Assembly (NCBI RefSeq): GCF_016805305.1 | Contig: NZ_JAERQN010000005.1 | Location: 248,001 to 312,000, forward strand | Length of the DNA: 64,000 nucleotides | Direction of reading: 5' to 3' | DNA from: Falsiroseomonas ponticola | Lineage (GTDB): Bacteria > Pseudomonadota > Alphaproteobacteria > Acetobacterales > Acetobacteraceae | Part shown: piece after piece, positions 35,553-44,509 of the stretch | Position numbering within the stretch: position 1 is the first letter of the stretch | Layout of the letters: every line of letters starts with the position of its first letter | Notes under the pieces: model-generated | What the model saw: the letters and a program-made list of their open reading frames with translations, nothing else | Told to the model about the DNA's origin: nothing | Databases searched by the model: none | Translations under genes and position numbers: made by a program

Positions 35553-36161
35553 TTATCGCGTCGCTTTGCGAACGAATTTCTCGAGCGTTCTCGCGCCCTC
35601 TAGAAGCTTCACCACACGGGGGCTCTTGCTGTCTGCGAATACGAATTCGTATGCTTCATCCAACTTAGATGCGGCGTCCCGATTGGCGTGTAATATTGCG
35701 TCTGTGACGTCCGGCCATTGCCTTTCAAGTGTCTTGGAGGCCGCTATGCCTCGGTTGCATGCAGCGTAGAGGTCCTGAAGATACGTCTCTAACTCAGCGA
35801 ACGGCTCTGCTGCATCGCTGCCGAAATAGGTCTCCAGCAAGAGCCTATGCTTCCGGATCTCAATGAAACGCCCACTGTGTGCACGCAATCGTCGGTAAAC
35901 ACCGAAGAATTCTTTACCGGCCGTAGGCTCATCCATCAGCTCCGGCGGTGAGTCAGCGTGCGGAACCGGTAAGCGACTTGAGCCGAGGCGGCAGTGTTCG
36001 ACTACGTCGAGCATGTCCTGAAAGGCTACGTAAGCCGCTTCGGCAACCTCCGACTGGCGCTTTCCACGCGCCTGAAAGCGCCAGAACCAGCGGCTCGTTG
36101 CCAGCGCAACTGCCACGGTCAGCACAGTCTGGAATAGTACTTGCGGAAACCAGCTGGGCAC
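35553..36161 (-). CDS. Hypothetical membrane-anchored protein of low G+C content
   Basis: 202 residues from GTG 36161; no ATG is available until well inside. One hydrophobic segment at about 7-25 (VLFQTVLTVAVALATSRWF), then a helical, charged soluble region without a motif I recognise. G+C is near 55% by eye against about 70% in neighbours, and it uses codons such as TTA, AGA-type and TAT-rich runs rarely seen elsewhere in the window, a sign of recent acquisition. It sits 9 bp after the hyi stop and 25 bp before the glxR start, splitting a normally adjacent pair without breaking either. Confidence 0.65.
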   Translation of the reverse strand: MPSWFPQVLFQTVLTVAVALATSRWFWRFQARGKRQSEVAEAAYVAFQDMLDVVEHCRLGSSRLPVPHADSPPELMDEPTAGKEFFGVYRRLRAHSGRFIEIRKHRLLLETYFGSDAAEPFAELETYLQDLYAACNRGIAASKTLERQWPDVTDAILHANRDAASKLDEAYEFVFADSKSPRVVKLLEGARTLEKFVRKATR

Positions 36162-36170
36162 GTTGGTCGC

Positions 36171-36950
36171 TTAGGTTCGGTACGGCGCGAACCAGCCGAG
36201 GCCCGCCACCGTCTCCGCCGCCGGCTTGTATTCGCAGCCGATCCAGCCGCGGAAGCCGTGCTCGTCGATCTTCCTGAAGACGAAGGGCCAGTTCACCTCG
36301 CCGGTCCCGGGCTCGTTGCGGCCGGGATTGTCGGCGACCTGCATATGCGCGGTGATGGGCAGGTACTTCTCGATCCGCTTGACCAGGTCGCCCTCGGTGA
36401 TCTGGCAATGGTAGAGGTCGAATTGCAGGCCGATCCTGTCGGCGCCCACGGCCTCGATCACCGCGGCGCCCTGGGCCAGGGTGTTGAGGAAGAAGCCCGG
36501 GATGTCGCGGTGGTTGATCGGCTCGATCACCGGCTTCACGCCGGCGGGGTTCGCCTGTTCGGCGGCCCAGGCCAGGTTGGCGGCCAGCGTGCCGGTCATG
36601 CTGTCATGCGCCACGCCGGCGGGGGCCAGGCCGGACATGACATGGATGCGCGGGCAGGACAGCGCCGCGGCGTAGTCGAGCGCGCGGCGAAAACCCTCGC
36701 GGAACTCGGCCTGGCGGCCGGGCAGGGCGGCCTGGCCGCGCTCCCCCTTCGTCCAGTCGCCGGGGGGCGCGTTGAACAGCACCTGCTGCAGGCCGTTGTC
36801 GCGCAGCCGCGCGGCGATGTCGCTGGCCGCGAACTCATAGGGGAAGAGGAATTCCACCGCCTTGAAGCCCGCCCTGGCCGCGGCCTCGAACCGGTCGAGG
36901 AAGGGAACCTCGTTGAACATCATCGAGAGGTTGGCGGCGAAGCGCGGCAT
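36171..36950 (-). CDS. hyi: Hydroxypyruvate isomerase
   Basis: 259 residues, TIM-barrel of the AP-endonuclease-2 type. It starts PRFAANLSMMFNEVPFLDRFEAAARAGFKAVEFLFPY, the usual Hyi opening, with the conserved EPINHRDIPGFFL (Glu metal ligand), QFDLYHCQ (Asp and His ligands) and a C-terminal IGCEYKP (second Glu). It interconverts hydroxypyruvate and tartronate semialdehyde in glyoxylate metabolism. GGAGACAG precedes the ATG. Leading gene of the leftward hyi-(low-G+C gene)-glxR unit. Confidence 0.9.
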   Translation of the reverse strand: MPRFAANLSMMFNEVPFLDRFEAAARAGFKAVEFLFPYEFAASDIAARLRDNGLQQVLFNAPPGDWTKGERGQAALPGRQAEFREGFRRALDYAAALSCPRIHVMSGLAPAGVAHDSMTGTLAANLAWAAEQANPAGVKPVIEPINHRDIPGFFLNTLAQGAAVIEAVGADRIGLQFDLYHCQITEGDLVKRIEKYLPITAHMQVADNPGRNEPGTGEVNWPFVFRKIDEHGFRGWIGCEYKPAAETVAGLGWFAPYRT

Positions 36951-37081
36951 GGTCTGTCTCCTGTCCCTGGCGGCGTGATGCCCCGGCGGGCGGGGCGCGG
37001 CAAGCCCGGCGGCGGCTGGCGGGGTTGCTGCGCGGCGCCCGCGGTTCCGCTATGGGTTGGGCCTTCCACCCCGGAGAGACC

Positions 37082-38155
37082 ATGGACCAGGAAACGATCC
37101 GACCGGCGCGGCTGCTGGGGCTGCTGGCGCTGGGCGTGCTGGGGCTGGGCTGCTTCCTGGTGCTGCGGCCCTTCGTCTCCGCCCTGCTCTGGGCGATGAT
37201 CCTGGCCTTCACCACCTGGCCGGCCTTCCGGCTGCTGCGCGAAAGGCTGGGGCTGTCCCCTGGCCTGGCGGCGCTGGTGATGGTGCTGCTGGAATTCGTG
37301 CTGATCGGCCTGCCGCTCGTCTTCGCCACGCCGACCAGCCGGGAGGAGATCGAGGCGCTGCGCGCCAGCGTGGAGCGGCTGCTGCTGGAGGGGCTGCCCA
37401 ACCTGGTCACCTGGCTCGGCACCCTGCCCTATGTGGGGGAGACGCTGCGGGGCTACCTGGAGGGGTGGGATTCCACCTTCGGCGGGCTGTTCGACGCGGT
37501 CAGGCCCTTCGCGGGCACCATCGCCGCCAATGCGCTGTCCATGTTGCTGGCGGTGCTGTCCGGGCTGGCGGAGCTGCTGCTGGCGATCTTCCTGGCCTTC
37601 TTCTTCTACCGGGACGGCCCCGCCATGGCGGCGCAGGCGGAGCGGGTGATGGAGAAGCTGGCGGGCCCGCGGACGCGGCGGCTGATCCAGTTGACGGGGG
37701 ATGTGACGCGGGGCGTGGTCTATGGGCTGCTCGGAACCGCGGTGGTGCAGGGGGCGATGACGACCTTCGGCCTCTGGGTCGCGGGGGTGCCGCAGCCGGT
37801 GCTGCTGGGGGTGGTGGCGGGGGTCATCTCCATCCTGCCGATCGGGGCGCCGGTGGTCTGGATCCCGGCCACCATCTGGCTGTTCACCCAGGGGCAGACG
37901 GGCTGGGGCATCTTCATGCTGGTCTATGGGGCGGGGGGCATCTCCTCCGTCGACAACTTCATCCGGCCCTGGATGATCAGCCGCGGCGCGGACCTGCCGC
38001 TGCTGCTGACGCTGCTGGGGGCGATCGGGGGCGTCTTCGCCTTCGGCATCCTCGGCCTGTTCCTGGGGCCGGTCCTGCTGGCGGTCGGGTATACGCTGCT
38101 GAAGGATTGGGCAAAGGACGGGGCGCCGGCCAGCCTTCCGGGCCGGCCGACCTGA
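37082..38155 (+). CDS. AI-2E family transporter (PerM/YdiK-like)
   Basis: 357 residues from ATG 37082. Pattern of the AI-2E/UPF0118 family: two N-terminal hydrophobic segments (about 10-55), a periplasmic/soluble stretch (90-150), then five or six more, with FFFYRDGPAMAAQ, GVPQPVLLGVVAGVISILPIGAPVVWIPA and the C-terminal SSVDNFIRPWMISRGADLPLLLTLLGAIGG. These three are the family landmarks. Substrates vary (AI-2, sodium, other small molecules), so function is unassigned. Followed by a different operon after 96 bp. Confidence 0.88.
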   Translation: MDQETIRPARLLGLLALGVLGLGCFLVLRPFVSALLWAMILAFTTWPAFRLLRERLGLSPGLAALVMVLLEFVLIGLPLVFATPTSREEIEALRASVERLLLEGLPNLVTWLGTLPYVGETLRGYLEGWDSTFGGLFDAVRPFAGTIAANALSMLLAVLSGLAELLLAIFLAFFFYRDGPAMAAQAERVMEKLAGPRTRRLIQLTGDVTRGVVYGLLGTAVVQGAMTTFGLWVAGVPQPVLLGVVAGVISILPIGAPVVWIPATIWLFTQGQTGWGIFMLVYGAGGISSVDNFIRPWMISRGADLPLLLTLLGAIGGVFAFGILGLFLGPVLLAVGYTLLKDWAKDGAPASLPGRPT

Positions 38156-38185
38156 ACATCGGGCTTCCCCCTGCCATCGCGGCGG

Positions 38186-38191
38186 GATAAT
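38186..38191 (+). promoter_or_regulatory. Possible -10 element before the first peptide ABC operon
   Basis: GATAAT (five of six consensus bases) lies 61 bp before the binding-protein ATG. No convincing -35 is seen 17 bp upstream (GCTTCC), so this is a partial call. Confidence 0.25.
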
Positions 38192-38251
38192 GACCGGGGC
38201 TTCACAGACGCGGACGGTGATCCGCGATGCGAACGGGGGAGTTTCCGGGTG

Positions 38252-39862
38252 ATGCGAAGGACGTTGTTGGCGGCGGCTGCCCTGCTGGGGGCCGGGCTGG
38301 GCCTCGGCCTGGGGGCCGGGGACGCGCAGGCGCAGCAGAACCGCACCGTGCGGTGGTCGGCCAGCGGGGATGCGAACACGCTCGACCCGCACAGCCAGAA
38401 CATCGGCACGGTCGCGATGATCCTGCAGCAGATGTACGACACGCTGATCACGCGCAACGCCGACCTCTCGCTGCGCCCCGGCCTGGCCACGGCCTGGACG
38501 GCGGTGGAGCCGACGCGCTGGCGCTTCAACCTGCGGTCCGGCGTCCGCTTCCATGAAGGCGAAGCCTTCACCGCCGACGATGTCGTCTTCAGCATCCAGC
38601 GCGCGCTGGCGCCGACCTCCAACTTCGGCATCTTCGTCGATACGGTGGAGCGGGCGGAGAAGGTGGACGACTTCACCGTCGATATCGTGCTGAAGATCCC
38701 GGACCCGATCCTGCCGAACAAGCTGGCGTCCGTGTACATGGTCTCCCGCTCCTGGCACGAGAAGCACAACGCCGTCCGCCCGCAGAACACGCGGGCGCGG
38801 GAGGAGATGCACACCGTCCGCAACGCCAACGGCACCGGCGCCTTCCGCCTGGTGTCGCGCGAGGGCGATGTGCGCACCGTGATGCGCCGGAACGACGACT
38901 GGTATGGCTGGCGGGAGCCCGACAACACCAACGCCAACATCCAGGAACTGATCTTCCGGCCCATCGCCTCCGACGCCACGCGCATCGCGGGGCTGCTGTC
39001 CGGCGAGGTGGACTTCGTGCTCGACCCGCCGCTGCAGGACCTGGCCCGGCTGCGCAACGCGCCGAACATCCGCGTGGTGGAGGGGCCGGAGATCCGCACC
39101 ATCTTCCTGGCGATGGATACCTACCGGGACGAGCTGCTCTACAGCGACGTGCGCGGCCGCAACCCGATGAAGGACCTTCGGGTGCGCCAGGCGCTGTATC
39201 ACGCGATCGACATCCAGGCGATCCACCGCACGACGATGCGCGGCTTCAGCGTGCCGACGGGCACCTTCTTCCCGCCGCAGGTGAACGGCTACACGGCGGC
39301 CGAGGATGTGCGCCTGCCCTTCGACCCCGCGCGCGCCCGCGCGCTGCTGGCGGAGGCCGGCTACCCGCAGGGCTTCGGCATCACGCTGGATTGCCCGAAC
39401 AACCGCTACATCAATGACGAGCAGATCTGCCAGGCGATCGCGGCGATGTGGGCGCGGATCGGCGTGCGCACCAGCGTCCGCGCGCAGCCGCTGGCGCCCT
39501 TCTTCGCGCAGATCCAGCGCGACGATGTCAGCGTCTACCTGCTGGGCTGGGGCGTGCCGGCGCTGGATGCGCTCTATTCCTTCCAGTCGCTGGTTGCCAC
39601 CCGGAACGGCGCGCAGGGCGACGGCATCTGGAACTATGGCCGCTATTCCAACCCGCGCATGGACGCCCTGATCCAGCGCATGAAGACCGAGACGGGGGAA
39701 AGCCGCACCGCCGCCATCCATGAGGCGCTGCGCCTGTACCGCGAGGACGTGCCCCACATCCCGCTGCATCACCAGATGATTCCCTGGGCGATGCGCAGCA
39801 ACGTCCACGTCCCCCACGCCGCGAACAACCAGCCCTTCTTCCGCTTCGCGCGCGTCGATTGA
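38252..39862 (+). CDS. Peptide/opine ABC transporter substrate-binding protein (operon 1)
   Basis: 536 residues from ATG 38252. Signal peptide MRRTLLAAAALLGAGLGLGL with A-x-A at about 31. SBP family 5 (DppA/OppA fold): DANTLDPHSQN, LATAWTAVEPTRWRFNLRSGVRFHEGEAFTADDVVFSIQRAL. In Gram-negative periplasms this captures oligopeptides or similar solutes and hands them to the downstream permeases. Ligand unknown: glutathione- or gamma-glutamyl-type peptides are possible since a gamma-glutamyltransferase lies 2 kb past the operon (inference). First of a five-gene rightward operon with gaps of -8 to 64 bp. Confidence 0.9.
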   Translation: MRRTLLAAAALLGAGLGLGLGAGDAQAQQNRTVRWSASGDANTLDPHSQNIGTVAMILQQMYDTLITRNADLSLRPGLATAWTAVEPTRWRFNLRSGVRFHEGEAFTADDVVFSIQRALAPTSNFGIFVDTVERAEKVDDFTVDIVLKIPDPILPNKLASVYMVSRSWHEKHNAVRPQNTRAREEMHTVRNANGTGAFRLVSREGDVRTVMRRNDDWYGWREPDNTNANIQELIFRPIASDATRIAGLLSGEVDFVLDPPLQDLARLRNAPNIRVVEGPEIRTIFLAMDTYRDELLYSDVRGRNPMKDLRVRQALYHAIDIQAIHRTTMRGFSVPTGTFFPPQVNGYTAAEDVRLPFDPARARALLAEAGYPQGFGITLDCPNNRYINDEQICQAIAAMWARIGVRTSVRAQPLAPFFAQIQRDDVSVYLLGWGVPALDALYSFQSLVATRNGAQGDGIWNYGRYSNPRMDALIQRMKTETGESRTAAIHEALRLYREDVPHIPLHHQMIPWAMRSNVHVPHAANNQPFFRFARVD

Positions 39863-39926
39863 CCAAGGCGCGGGGCGCGTGCCATCCGGCGCGCGCCCCG
39901 TGACCGTCTGAAGGAATCCTCCGCCC

Positions 39927-40910
39927 TTGTTCGCCTTCATCGTCAGCCGCGTGCTGCAGGCGCTTCCCGTCATGCTGACGGTGGCGCTGCTGTCCTTCGC
40001 GATGTTCGCCTATGTGGGCGATCCGGTCGCCATCATGCTGGGCCAGGACTATACGGAGGCGCAGCGCACGCAGCTGATCGCCGACCTGGGGCTGGACCAG
40101 CCCTTCTTCGTGCAGTTCTTCAAATTCGTCGTGAACGCGGCGCAGGGCGAATTCGGCCTGTCCTACCGCCTGTCGCGCCCCGTCGCGGATCTGATCGCGG
40201 AACGCGCGCCGGCGACGCTTGAGCTGGCGCTGTGCGCCGCGGCGCTGGCGCTGGCCATCGGCGTGCCGATGGGGGTCTATACGGGGCTCTATCGCAATTC
40301 CTGGCTCAGCCGCTTCTTCCTGACCTTCAGCCTGATCGGCGTCTCCCTGCCGACCTTCCTGATCGGCATCCTGCTGATCCTGACCTTCAGCGTCTGGCTG
40401 GGCTGGCTGCCGAGCTTCGGGCGCGGCGACACGATCCGCTGGGGCTGGTGGAGCACGGGGCTCGGCACCTGGTCGGGGCTCAAGGCGCTGATCCTGCCGG
40501 CCATCACGCTCGGCCTGTTCCAGCTGACGCTGATCATGCGCCTGGTGCGGGCGGAGATGCTGGAAGTGCTGCGCACCGACTACATCAAGTTCGCCCGCGC
40601 GCGGGGGCTGACCAACCGCGCCGTCCATTTCGGCCATGCGCTGAAGAACACGCTGGTGCCGGTGATCACCATCACGGGCCTGCAGCTGGGCGCCATCATC
40701 GCCTTCGCCATCGTGACGGAGACGGTGTTCCAGTGGCCCGGCATGGGGCTGCTGTTCATCCAGAGCGTCGGCGCCGCCGACATTCCCGTGATGTCCGCCT
40801 ACCTGCTGCTGATCGCGCTGATGTTCGTCACCATCAACCTGATCGTCGATCTGCTCTACTACGCCGTGGACCCCCGTCTGCGCATCGGTGGCGGCAAGGG
40901 GGGACACTGA
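39927..40910 (+). CDS. Peptide ABC permease, DppB-like (operon 1)
   Basis: 327 residues from a TTG at 39927; AAGGA at 39911-39915 supports that start, as does the standard N-terminus FAFIVSRVLQALPVMLTVALLSFAMF. Six membrane segments and the BPD permease EAA loop (KFARARGLTNRAVHFGHALKNTLVPVITITGLQLG). The N-terminal GDPVAIMLGQ element is typical for DppB. Partners: DppC-like, 3 bp downstream. Confidence 0.9.
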   Translation: MFAFIVSRVLQALPVMLTVALLSFAMFAYVGDPVAIMLGQDYTEAQRTQLIADLGLDQPFFVQFFKFVVNAAQGEFGLSYRLSRPVADLIAERAPATLELALCAAALALAIGVPMGVYTGLYRNSWLSRFFLTFSLIGVSLPTFLIGILLILTFSVWLGWLPSFGRGDTIRWGWWSTGLGTWSGLKALILPAITLGLFQLTLIMRLVRAEMLEVLRTDYIKFARARGLTNRAVHFGHALKNTLVPVITITGLQLGAIIAFAIVTETVFQWPGMGLLFIQSVGAADIPVMSAYLLLIALMFVTINLIVDLLYYAVDPRLRIGGGKGGH

Positions 40911-40913
40911 ACC

Positions 40914-41837
40914 ATGGCCCAGACGCAAGGCGCCGTGGCGCGCTTCCTCGACAGCGACATCTGGTATTCCTTCACCCGGTCGCCCATCACGGTGGCCTCC
41001 GCCATCGTCGCCTTCATCTGCATCGGCGGCGCGGTGCTGGCGCCCTGGATCGCGCCGCACAACCCCTTCGACCTGGCGTCGCTGCAGCTGATGGACGCCT
41101 TCAAGCCGCCCGCCTGGACGGAGGAGGGCGACCCCGTCTACCTGCTCGGCACCGATGACCAGGGGCGGGACGTGCTCTCGGCCATCATGTATGGCGCGCG
41201 CGTCTCGCTGCTGGTGGGCTTCTGCGCGGTGCTGCTCTCCGTCTCCGTCGGCATCACCGTGGGTCTTGCGGCCGGCTATATCGGCGGCACGGTGGATGCG
41301 GTGCTGATGCGCATCGCCGACATCAAGCTGACCTTCCCGACCATCCTGGTGGCGCTGCTGATCGATGGTGTCGTGCGCGCGGCGCTGCCGCGGGAGGTGC
41401 ACGACCAGATCGCGCTCTATGTCGTGATCTTCGCCATCGGCATCTCCAACTGGCCGTCCTTCGCCCGCACCGTGCGCGGATCGACGCTGGTGGAGCGCAA
41501 CAAGGAATACGTCCAGGCGGCGCGGGTGATCGGCCTGTCGCGGTCCCGCATCATGATCACGCATGTGCTGCCGAACGTGCTCGGCCCCGTGCTGGTCATC
41601 GCGACGCTCAACCTCGGCTTCGCGGTGCTGGCGGAGGCGACGCTCTCCTTCCTCGGCGTCGGCGTGCCGCCGACCCAGCCCTCCCTCGGTACCTTGATCA
41701 GGATCGGCAACGACTTCCTGTTCAGCGGCGAGTGGTGGATCACCATCTTCCCGGGCATTGCGCTGATCGTGCTGGTGCTGTCCGTCAACCTGCTGGGCGA
41801 CTGGTTGCGCGACGCCCTGAACCCGAAGCTCCGCTGA
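40914..41837 (+). CDS. Peptide ABC permease, DppC-like (operon 1)
   Basis: 307 residues. Six hydrophobic segments; TDDQGRDVLSAIMYGARVSLLVGF is the DppC signature, and EYVQAARVIGLSRSRIMITHVLPNVLGPVLVIATLNLGFAVLAEATLSFLGVG contains the EAA loop. Forms a heterodimeric channel with the preceding DppB-like subunit. The stop (TGA 41835-41837) overlaps the next ATG. Confidence 0.9.
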   Translation: MAQTQGAVARFLDSDIWYSFTRSPITVASAIVAFICIGGAVLAPWIAPHNPFDLASLQLMDAFKPPAWTEEGDPVYLLGTDDQGRDVLSAIMYGARVSLLVGFCAVLLSVSVGITVGLAAGYIGGTVDAVLMRIADIKLTFPTILVALLIDGVVRAALPREVHDQIALYVVIFAIGISNWPSFARTVRGSTLVERNKEYVQAARVIGLSRSRIMITHVLPNVLGPVLVIATLNLGFAVLAEATLSFLGVGVPPTQPSLGTLIRIGNDFLFSGEWWITIFPGIALIVLVLSVNLLGDWLRDALNPKLR

Positions 41838-42841
41838 TGTCCGATACCAAGCCCATCCTCGAGGTCCGCAACCTGCGGGTCGAGTTCCCGACGCGGCGCG
41901 GCCTGCTGGTCGCGCTCGACGACGTGTCCTTCAGCATCGCGCCGGGCGAGGTGCTCGGCGTGGTCGGTGAATCCGGCGCCGGCAAGTCCATGACCGGGGC
42001 CGCCATCATCGGCCTGCTGGAACCGCCGGGCCGGATCGCCGGCGGGCAGATCCTGCTGCAGGGCCGGCGCATCGACAACCTGCCCTACCAGGAACTGCGC
42101 CGCATCCGGGGCCGGGAGATCGGCGCGATCTTCCAGGACCCGCTGACCACGCTGAACCCGCTCTACACCGTGGGGGCGCAGCTGATCGAGACCATGACCA
42201 CGCATCTGCCGCTGAACCCGGCACAGGCGCGGGCCAAGGCGATCGAGTGGCTGGAACTGGTCGGCATCCCCGCCGCCGCGCAGCGCATCGACAGCTACCC
42301 GCATGAATTCTCGGGCGGCATGCGCCAGCGCGTGGTGATCGCGCTCGCGCTCTGCGCCGAGCCGAAGCTGATCGTGGCGGATGAGCCGACGACGGCGCTC
42401 GACGTCTCCATCCAGGCGCAGGTCATCGCGCTGCTGAAGCGCCTGGCGCGGGAGAAGGGGACGGCGATGATGCTCGTCACCCACGACATGGGCGTGATCG
42501 CGGAGACGGCGGACCGCGTCGCGGTGATGTATGCCGGCCGCATCGTGGAAATCGGCGCGGTGCGCAACGTGGTGAAGCACGCGGCGCATCCCTATTCCTC
42601 CGGCCTCATGGGATCGATCCCGCCGGTCAGCCGGCGGCTGGAGCGGATGCAGCAGATCGATGGCGCCATGCCGCGGCTATCCGCCATCCCCAAGGGCTGC
42701 GCCTACAACCCGCGCTGCCCGCGCGTCTTCGACCGCTGCCGGGTGGAGCGGCCTGAACTGATGCCGGCGGAAGGCAACCTGGCGGCCTGCTGGCTCTATG
42801 CCGATGGCGCGCCTGCGGCGGAGGGTGCTGCCCGTGGCTGA
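41837..42841 (+). CDS. Peptide ABC ATPase, DppD-like (operon 1)
   Basis: 334 residues from ATG 41837. Walker [10 protein letters not shown]-loop [12 protein letters not shown], signature [14 protein letters not shown], Walker [15 protein letters not shown]-loop LVTHDM, and the C-terminal oligopeptide/dipeptide domain with [14 protein letters not shown], which in this family binds an iron-sulfur cluster or acts structurally. Drives transport with its DppF-like partner. The frame is open upstream, but ATG 41837 fits the overlap. Confidence 0.9.
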   Translation: MSDTKPILEVRNLRVEFPTRRGLLVALDDVSFSIAPGEVLGVVGESGAGKSMTGAAIIGLLEPPGRIAGGQILLQGRRIDNLPYQELRRIRGREIGAIFQDPLTTLNPLYTVGAQLIETMTTHLPLNPAQARAKAIEWLELVGIPAAAQRIDSYPHEFSGGMRQRVVIALALCAEPKLIVADEPTTALDVSIQAQVIALLKRLAREKGTAMMLVTHDMGVIAETADRVAVMYAGRIVEIGAVRNVVKHAAHPYSSGLMGSIPPVSRRLERMQQIDGAMPRLSAIPKGCAYNPRCPRVFDRCRVERPELMPAEGNLAACWLYADGAPAAEGAARG

Positions 42842-43868
42842 CGCGACCCCGATGCTGGAGACGCGCGACGTCGCGCGCTTCTTCGACGTCTCCCGCCCGC
42901 CGCTGCAGCGCCTGCTGGCCGGCGAGGGCAGGCGGATGCTGCGCGCCGTGGATGGCGTGAACTTCGCGATCCCGAAGGGCACGACGCTGTCGCTGGTGGG
43001 CGAAAGCGGCTGCGGCAAATCCACCGTCGCGCGCCTGGTCGTCGGCCTCTATGAGCCGACGCGCGGCAGCGTGATCTTCGATGGGCAGGACCTGGCGGAG
43101 GCACGGGCGGACAGCACCCAGCGCCGCCGCATGCAGATGATCTTCCAGGACCCCTATGCCAGCCTCAATCCGCGCTGGCGCGTGCGGGACATCATCGCGG
43201 AGCCGATCCGCGCCTTCGGCCTGATGAAGGACAAGGCGGAGATCGAGGCGCGGGTCGGGCAGTTGCTGACGCAGGTGGGGCTTTCGCCGCTGGATGGCGC
43301 GAAGTTCCCGCATGAATTCTCCGGCGGGCAGCGGCAGCGCATCTCCATCGCGCGCGCGCTGTCCTCGAACCCCGAATTCCTGGTCTGCGACGAGCCGACC
43401 TCGGCGCTCGACGTCTCCGTGCAGGCGCAGATCCTGAACCTGATGAAGGATTTGCAGCAGCGGCTGGGGCTCACCTACCTCTTCATCAGCCACAACCTGG
43501 CGGTGGTGCGGCAGGTCAGCGACCGGGTCGGCGTGATGTATCTCGGCCGGCTGGTGGAGCTGGCGCCGGCGGAGACGCTCTTCGAGACGCCGCGCCACCC
43601 CTATACGCGCGCGCTGATGGAGGCGATCCCGGACCTGGAGATGACGGGGCGGCAGCGCATCCCGGTGGGGGGCGAGGTGCCGAGCCCGATCAACCCGCCG
43701 ACCGGCTGCCCCTTCCATCCCCGCTGCCCGCTGGCGAATGACCGCTGCAAGGCGGAGCTGCCGGCGATGAAGCCGGCGCGCGGCACGGAGCAGACGCTGG
43801 TGGCCTGCCACGCGGTGGAGGAAGGGCGCGACCGCATGGGCGCGCCGCTGGTGGAGGCGGTGGGGTAG
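42834..43868 (+). CDS. Peptide ABC ATPase, DppF-like (operon 1)
   Basis: 344 residues from GTG 42834 (overlapping the DppD stop by 8 bp; an in-frame ATG upstream at 42804 also exists within the previous gene). Walker [10 protein letters not shown]-loop [11 protein letters not shown], signature [13 protein letters not shown], Walker [14 protein letters not shown]-loop FISHN; the C-terminal [14 protein letters not shown] completes the oligopeptide-ABC domain. Last gene of operon 1, with a hairpin cluster after it. Confidence 0.9.
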   Translation: MADATPMLETRDVARFFDVSRPPLQRLLAGEGRRMLRAVDGVNFAIPKGTTLSLVGESGCGKSTVARLVVGLYEPTRGSVIFDGQDLAEARADSTQRRRMQMIFQDPYASLNPRWRVRDIIAEPIRAFGLMKDKAEIEARVGQLLTQVGLSPLDGAKFPHEFSGGQRQRISIARALSSNPEFLVCDEPTSALDVSVQAQILNLMKDLQQRLGLTYLFISHNLAVVRQVSDRVGVMYLGRLVELAPAETLFETPRHPYTRALMEAIPDLEMTGRQRIPVGGEVPSPINPPTGCPFHPRCPLANDRCKAELPAMKPARGTEQTLVACHAVEEGRDRMGAPLVEAVG

Positions 43869-43875
43869 CACCGGC

Positions 43876-44008
43876 GGACCGGTCTCTTGACCGGTCCGAG
43901 CGCCCGAATGGGCGCCGCGGCCTATGCCGCGAAGCCAAGGAAACCGGAGGTTTCCGCCCGGCGTCTGAGGGGGCCCTGAGCGGCCACGCGAAAGGGCCGT
44001 TGGCCTTT
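43876..44008. terminator. Four to five hairpins after the ABC operon
   Basis: The stems are 43876-43884/43889-43897 (9 bp, TCTT loop), 43900-43905/43910-43915 (GAAT loop), 43916-43920/43927-43931, 43939-43945/43949-43955 (7 bp), and an imperfect one at 43991-44008. There is no open frame in the 148-bp gap between convergent dppF-like and creA genes. The first is the best terminator candidate. Confidence 0.5.
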
Positions 44009-44016
44009 GGGCGCCC

Positions 44017-44481
44017 CTACCGCACCGGCACCACTGCCACCGCGTTGTAGGGGCTGCCGTCGATCAGGCGGGTGCTCCAGGCGAGGTAGACGACCGAGTT
44101 CCGCTCCTCATCGATGAAGCGGTGCACGCGCGTCTCCTTGAAGAACAGGCTGGTGTTGCTTTCGAACACCATCTCCCCGCGCTCGCCACGGCGGGCGCCG
44201 GGCTGGATCTGGACGGGGCCGGTGGCGGCGCAGCTCAGGGCGAAGCGGGCGGGATCCTCCGCCACGCCGAGCATGCCCGACAGGCCACCGGTGCGTGCCT
44301 GGCTGATCCAGCAGGAGACGTTGCGCACCTCCGGATCGTCGAAGCGTTCCACCACCACGCGGTGGCTGCGCGTCAGGCCGAGATTGGTGATGGCCGTGTT
44401 CACATGGCCCACCTCCCGCGTCTCCTCCGCCAGGGCGGGAAGCGGGAGCATCAGCAGGGCGGCCAGGATGGCGGCGCGCAT
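44017..44481 (-). CDS. creA: CreA family periplasmic protein
   Basis: 154 residues from ATG 44481. Signal peptide MRAAILAALLMLPLPALAEE. The mature sequence carries the CreA pattern: EVGHVNTAITNLGLTRSHRVVVERFDDPEVRNVSCWISQA, with the single Cys in VSCW, GLSGMLGVAEDPARFALSCAATGP, SLFFKETRVHRFIDEERNSVVYLAWSTRLIDGSP. Found near creBCD in E. coli, but its role is unknown, and there is no two-component system here. A 28-bp gap to the gamma-glutamyltransferase upstream suggests one transcript. Confidence 0.88.
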   Translation of the reverse strand: MRAAILAALLMLPLPALAEETREVGHVNTAITNLGLTRSHRVVVERFDDPEVRNVSCWISQARTGGLSGMLGVAEDPARFALSCAATGPVQIQPGARRGERGEMVFESNTSLFFKETRVHRFIDEERNSVVYLAWSTRLIDGSPYNAVAVVPVR

Positions 44482-44509
44482 GGTCGTGTTCTCCTTCAAT
44501 CGCCCGGGG

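Noticed and set aside
36920..39973. Open frame of about 1000 codons opposite the AI-2E permease and the binding protein
   Set aside because: Antisense shadow across two well-supported genes and their spacer; His/Gln/Arg-rich, no motif.
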